In this document: positions 60,548 through 64,000 of the stretch, in pieces
Layout: each line of letters starts with the position of its first letter
How positions within the stretch are numbered: position 1 is the first letter of the stretch
NCBI RefSeq assembly: GCF_014333585.1
Contig: NZ_JACSCW010000003.1
Span: 496,001-560,000 of the forward strand
Length of the DNA: 64,000 bases
Source: Hymenobacter sp. BT188
Lineage (GTDB): Bacteria > Bacteroidota > Bacteroidia > Cytophagales > Hymenobacteraceae
Direction of reading: 5' to 3'
The notes under the pieces: model-generated
Databases searched by the model: none
What the model was told of the DNA's origin: nothing
What the model saw: the letters and a program-made list of their open reading frames with translations, nothing else
Program-made: the position numbers and the translations under genes

Positions 60548-60670
60548 GGGGTTTTAGGCAAGAATACGACTGGCGATATTCGTATTACCGCTGTTACGCA
60601 AACAGACATCAACGTTGTGGGCAGTGCTTATAAGCGGCTGCGTGTGCCTTTCTATAAGGCTGATGAATAA
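60548..60670 (+). pseudogene. Orphan coding-like fragment
   Basis: A 40-codon open stretch between two stops (KNTTGDIRITAVTQTDINVV, then GSAYKRLRVPFYKADE) reads like the C-terminal end of a real protein but has no start codon. It lies in the 371-bp gap between the AsmA-like and phospholipase genes. It could be a gene remnant or chance. A five-G motif with an A-run lies near 60702. Confidence 0.3.
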
Positions 60671-60845
60671 GCTTCGTGGCGATGTTGTTGCTCTAAGAAT
60701 GAAAAAGCCCCCAGCGTTATGGCTTCGTGAGCATTGAGGCAAAATAAATCCGTAGTTTCCTATTATAACTCCGGTTGAGCTTTCACGTACTGAGTACTCT
60801 AAAAATCCAACTTCAGCATTTCACCTTTTGCTCTCCACACCTACT

Positions 60846-62123
60846 ATGCTGAAATGGCTTTTTCCCGCTCTGGCGGCTCTGTTGTTCTGTGCGCCATCAG
60901 CTTCTGCCTACTCCGTACTAACTCACCAGGCCAACATTGATTCGACGTTTGACGTGTGCTTGGTGCCGCTTATTAAAAGCCGCTTTGGTACTGCCACCCG
61001 CCAGGAGTGGATTGATGCCAAGTCCTACGCCTACGGGGGAGCAATTATTCAGGATATGGGCTTTTATCCATTTGGCTCTAAGCTATTTACCAATCTGACG
61101 CATTACGTACGCAGCGGCGATTTCGTGCGCAACCTGCTCGATGAGGCCCACGACCGCAATGAATATGCCTTCGCTTTGGGTGCCTTGGCTCATTATGTGG
61201 CCGATATTAAAGGCCATCCGGCAGGTACCAACGTAGCAATGGCCTCCGTGTACCCCGATCTGAAGGCTAAGTTTGGTTCAGCAATTACCTACCACGAAGC
61301 GCCCGTGCAGCATACTCAGCTGGAGTTTGCCTTCGATGTGGTGCAATTGGCCAGTGGTCGCTATCGCTCGGCCGACTACCAAAGCTTTATTGGTTTTCAG
61401 GTGAGCAAACCCGTTCTGGAGCGCGCTTTTTTAAAGACATATGGCCTGGAGTTGGGGCAGGTATTAGCCAATGTGGACCTAGCGGTGGGCAGCTACCGCT
61501 TTGCCGTGCGCCAGCTCATTCCCATTGCTGCCCGTGCAGCCTGGCACGCCGAGCGCGATGAAATCAGAAAGCTGAGCCCCCAAGCCCGGCGTCGCGACTA
61601 TATGTACCGACAAAGTGAGCGGGAGTATCGCCGCCAGTATGGAACTGACTACCAGAAGCCTGGCTTTGGAGCCCGGATGTTATCGCTAGTGGTGAGGGTG
61701 CTGCCCAAAATTGGCCCCCTGCAGCCTTTTGCCTTTAAACTGCCTACTCCTGAGGCACAACAGCTGTTTAAGAAAAGCGTCCGCCTCGTGATGAGGGAGT
61801 ATTGCAAACTGGCGCAGCAGGAGCAAACGGCTAAATCGCCGCCGCTGCCAAATGCCGACTTTGACACAGGGCGTCCTACACGCGCTGGCGAGTATGCCCT
61901 CGCCGACGAAACCTACGGGGAATGGGTGCGCAAGCTCGCCGACAAGAAATTCGACAATATCTCGGCCCCACAGCGGCAAAACATACTGGCTTTCTTTGGT
62001 GATATGTCGAAGCTGCCTGTGGATGAAGAGGAGAAGGAAGCCAAGAACCTGGAGAAAACCCGCGAAGCACTCAAAGAGCTGCAAAACTTGCAGGCGCCCG
62101 TAGTTGAGACAGAAAAGCCCTAG
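60846..62123 (+). CDS. Zinc-dependent phospholipase C-like protein
   Basis: Exported protein of 425 residues with signal peptide MLKWLFPALAALLFCAPSASA (ATG at 60846). The mature N-terminus YSVLTHQANID and the segment FALGALAHYVADIKGHP carry the His/Asp ligands of the zinc-PLC fold, where His-x3-Asp lies in a helix. A Lys/Arg-rich middle (YMYRQSEREYRRQYG) and an acidic coiled-coil tail (EEEKEAKNLEKTREALKELQ) follow. The substrate is unproven; many relatives are annotated only from this fold. Confidence 0.82.
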   Translation: MLKWLFPALAALLFCAPSASAYSVLTHQANIDSTFDVCLVPLIKSRFGTATRQEWIDAKSYAYGGAIIQDMGFYPFGSKLFTNLTHYVRSGDFVRNLLDEAHDRNEYAFALGALAHYVADIKGHPAGTNVAMASVYPDLKAKFGSAITYHEAPVQHTQLEFAFDVVQLASGRYRSADYQSFIGFQVSKPVLERAFLKTYGLELGQVLANVDLAVGSYRFAVRQLIPIAARAAWHAERDEIRKLSPQARRRDYMYRQSEREYRRQYGTDYQKPGFGARMLSLVVRVLPKIGPLQPFAFKLPTPEAQQLFKKSVRLVMREYCKLAQQEQTAKSPPLPNADFDTGRPTRAGEYALADETYGEWVRKLADKKFDNISAPQRQNILAFFGDMSKLPVDEEEKEAKNLEKTREALKELQNLQAPVVETEKP

Positions 62124-62388
62124 AAAGCATGCAGAAGCAGCGCGTAGCCATGTAGGGTTGCTGGTATAATGATGGTGGAGTGAGTTGTACCATTTTTCAC
62201 CGTAGCCCTGCTCGGAATTCCTTTCAATTTTGCCCCCCAATAGGCCTAAATTGGAAGGAGTAGACGGAAAAGCGACGCTACACAAATCGGAGCGGCCCAC
62301 ACAGGTATATTTTAAGCTTGGGTTAGAACCTTGACCGTTAAGCGGCTGCTCTTATTTCTATCTGGGGGCTTTTTTAGCGACTGCTTAG

Positions 62389-63777
62389 TTAGGGCTGAGA
62401 AGTGGCTTCCTGTACCAAATAACCGCTGAGGCGGCGCAACGTTGTTTCGGCCTGCTTAGCTTGGTAGCGAATATCCAGCAGTCGTACTTCGGCGTCGAGT
62501 TGGCTGCGCTGTGCTACGCGCAAATCCAGTGGCGTGAGCAGGCCCAGGCGATAGCGCGCCAGGGCAATATTTACGTTCTCGCGGGCCAGCAGAATGTTCT
62601 CCTCTTCCAACTCTAGAAGTTGCAGGCGATTCTGGTAGCGGGCCAGCGCCTGCTCCGTTTCGGCATCAAGGTTGAGGCGGGTTTGGTCTAGTAGCAAGCG
62701 GCTCTGCTCTTCTACTACGCGGGCATTCTGCTCTAGGCGGCGCTGGTTGAAACCGTTGAAAATAGGGATGGTAGCTACCACGCCGTAGTTCAGTCCTTGG
62801 TTGCGGCTGACGTTGGTGGCGAGCTGAGTACCAAAGAAGGCCGCGCCGTTGATGTTGCGCGTCAGGCCGTAGCCACTCGTCAGGCTTACCTGGGGCCAGC
62901 GGTCGGCCCGAATCAGGCGGCGCTCGTAACGGGCCACATCAACGCCCAAACGAGCCTGCTGCAACCGCGGATTCTTGTCCAGTACACCCTGCACAATTTC
63001 TTCGGCCCGAAGCCCGGCAGTGACAACGATAGAGTCGGTAGGCTGAAAATCAATGACCGTAGTCCGGCCAAGCAGATTGTTTAGGTTAATTTTAGCGGCC
63101 GACAGCAGTTCCTGCTGCTGCAACAGCAGCGAGCGGTCAGCATTATAGTCAACACGCGCTGTGAGCACCTCCACCTTGGCGCTCACACCTACATCTACGC
63201 GGCCCTGCGTAAGGTCGATGCGCTGCTGACCGATGTTGAGGGCCTCTTCGAGTGAGCGGATCTTGCCCGACTCCCGCACTACGTTATAGTACGCATCGGT
63301 AATGTTGGCAATACTTTCCTCGATGGTAGCGCGGGTGATTTGCTGCTGTTGCTTCTCCAGCGCCTTCAGACGGTCGTAGGCGATGAACATGCCCAAGCCG
63401 TCGAAAATAGTCCAGTTGAGCGCTACGTTTGCGTTGAGCTGATTTGATTCTGCGCCGTTGGCAATACGCGGGTCCTGGTCGCCGAGCTGCTGCCGGACGT
63501 TGTTGCGGGTGAAGTTGCGGGTGAAATTGCCATTTACGGCGGGCAGCTGCCCGGCATTACCCCGGGTCACGTTGTTGCTGACAATCTGCTCGTCGGTGCG
63601 CGCCAGCCGAATGCCATAGTTGTTTTCCAATCCAATCTGAATGGCCTGCTGCAAGGTGAGCGGCGGGGCAGGGGCTACGGATTGGGGTTTAGCAGTCTGG
63701 TCTTGTTGCCCCCACGACAGCGGCGAAATACTGAACAGCAAAAAAGAGAAAAACAGCGAACGGGAAAACAAGGACAT
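62389..63777 (-). CDS. TolC family outer membrane efflux protein
   Basis: Outer-membrane channel subunit of a tripartite pump, 462 residues from the ATG at 63777 (signal MSLFSRSLFFSFLLFSISPL). The TolC repeats are visible: LTLQQAIQIGLENNYGIRLA, long helical coiled coils (YDRLKALEKQQQQITRATIE, ALARYQNRLQLLELEEENI) and the second-repeat AEEIVQGVLDKNPRLQQARL. It ends SGYLVQEATSQP. The next gene upstream on the same strand is an RND pump, 92 bp away, so pump and channel form an operon. Confidence 0.93.
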   Translation of the reverse strand: MSLFSRSLFFSFLLFSISPLSWGQQDQTAKPQSVAPAPPLTLQQAIQIGLENNYGIRLARTDEQIVSNNVTRGNAGQLPAVNGNFTRNFTRNNVRQQLGDQDPRIANGAESNQLNANVALNWTIFDGLGMFIAYDRLKALEKQQQQITRATIEESIANITDAYYNVVRESGKIRSLEEALNIGQQRIDLTQGRVDVGVSAKVEVLTARVDYNADRSLLLQQQELLSAAKINLNNLLGRTTVIDFQPTDSIVVTAGLRAEEIVQGVLDKNPRLQQARLGVDVARYERRLIRADRWPQVSLTSGYGLTRNINGAAFFGTQLATNVSRNQGLNYGVVATIPIFNGFNQRRLEQNARVVEEQSRLLLDQTRLNLDAETEQALARYQNRLQLLELEEENILLARENVNIALARYRLGLLTPLDLRVAQRSQLDAEVRLLDIRYQAKQAETTLRRLSGYLVQEATSQP

Positions 63778-63869
63778 TCTTACCAAGAAAAGGCAGACTA
63801 CTAAAAAATATGGGCCATCAGGGGTGAGTATCAACCGCTACCTCAGCTGAGCAACCTGGGGGGCAATTA

Positions 63870-64000
63870 TTAGGCAACTAAGGCCTTCTCAGTCTCTTCC
63901 TGCTTTTTGCTGTGCTTCTTAGCCGTAGCAAAATACGAGTACATGACCGGTACCACATACAGCGTGAGGCCCGTAGCAAAAAACAGTCCGCCTACTACGC
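63870..64000 (-). CDS. RND efflux transporter, C-terminal end (partial)
   Basis: The last 42 codons of a minus-strand gene that continues beyond the window: VVGGLFFATGLTLYVVPVMY, then SYFATAKKHSKKQEE. The pattern G-G-L-x-x-A-T-x-L-T-L-x-x-V-P-V-x-Y is the final membrane helix of RND-type inner-membrane pumps. It lies just upstream of the TolC gene and is consistent with a tripartite efflux operon. Whether it is the drug or heavy-metal subtype cannot be told. Confidence 0.85.
   Translation of the reverse strand, partial: VVGGLFFATGLTLYVVPVMYSYFATAKKHSKKQEETEKALVA

Larger units (their letters stand above)
1144..63864. repeat. Dispersed G6C motif (YTGGGGGGC + A/T tract)
   Basis: Hand reading finds about 53 GGGGGGC cores. 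Plus-strand core starts: 3842, 6297, 7353, 10603, 13133, 14045, 15212, 16650, 18082, 18628, 24846, 26815, 27263, 27605, 29186, 29331, 37464, 38498, 41552, 41639, 42751, 43068, 43904, 46603, 47469, 52163, 53699, 55519, 57317, 59311, 63858. Minus-strand core starts (as GCCCCCC): 1144, 1164, 3824, 7970, 8013, 10282, 11777, 16975, 19962, 22552, 25492, 36610, 43518, 45008, 47304, 51903, 53671, 54710, 55374, 56868, 58719, 62232. About 45 are preceded by T and nearly all are followed by A or T, usually AAATT, ATTTT or TTTTT. They lie in coding and non-coding DNA on both strands. The function is unknown. Confidence 0.8.

Noticed and set aside
1-64000. CRISPR array, prophage or insertion sequence
   Set aside because: No regularly spaced direct repeats with spacers, no transposase, integrase or phage structural genes were found; the palindromic repeats are small and non-coding.

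Overview
The window reads as chromosomal DNA of a Bacteroidota member, most likely Cytophagales and probably a Hymenobacter-like genus. The grounds are a Bacteroidota-type RNA polymerase omega subunit, a DUF4835 protein beside coaBC and recN, a fused DAHP synthase/chorismate mutase, TAnnTTTG promoter boxes, the near absence of Shine-Dalgarno sequences, and a moderately GC-rich base composition. Species cannot be fixed from the sequence alone. No phage, transposase, plasmid or CRISPR module was found; most of the DNA is housekeeping genes.

Layout. 1-3.7 kb: mutL (5' end cut by the window edge) and two rhomboid proteases. 3.9-6.3 kb (minus): tilS and mdh. 6.4-14.6 kb (plus): an envelope and core-metabolism run of OstA-like protein, bamD, rpoZ, coaC and coaB as separate genes, a DUF4835 exported protein, recN and fabI. 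14.7-28.9 kb is looser: a lipoprotein gene broken by a stop codon, a TerB-like protein, a phosphoesterase, a subtilisin-like lipoprotein, a methyltransferase, orphan proteins, an ABC exporter, an M28 peptidase, a dienelactone hydrolase, a cupin, a Kazal-type lipoprotein and two YtxH proteins. It holds most of the palindromic intergenic repeats and an AT-rich patch at 20.75-21.75 kb. 29.2-37.3 kb (minus): lysS, an unknown 345-aa protein, a Prc-type protease, a stress protein and proline dehydrogenase. 37.5-43.6 kb (plus): aromatic amino-acid genes (DAHP synthase/chorismate mutase, aroB, aroA) with an S9 peptidase between. 43.7-50.9 kb (minus): metal-chelate binding protein, M42 peptidase, acyl-CoA carboxylase beta subunit, clpC, WbqC-like protein. 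51-56.9 kb: exported protein, lipid A-type acyltransferase, threonylcarbamoyl-AMP synthase, mltG, thioesterase, YihY protein and two tRNA-Ser genes. 57-64 kb: two thioredoxin-fold proteins, an AsmA-like protein, a zinc-dependent phospholipase C-like protein, a TolC protein and the end of an RND pump gene.

The most striking signal is not a gene. A short motif, consensus YTGGGGGGC followed by an A/T-rich tract, occurs about 53 times by hand count (core GGGGGGC, both strands). It appears inside genes in several reading frames, in intergenic DNA, and as inverted pairs that form terminators. This organisation resembles DNA-uptake sequences or Chi-type architecture motifs. Several unrelated palindromic repeat families, including a 157-bp cloverleaf-like element and a palindrome nested inside another, form a second layer of non-coding structure.
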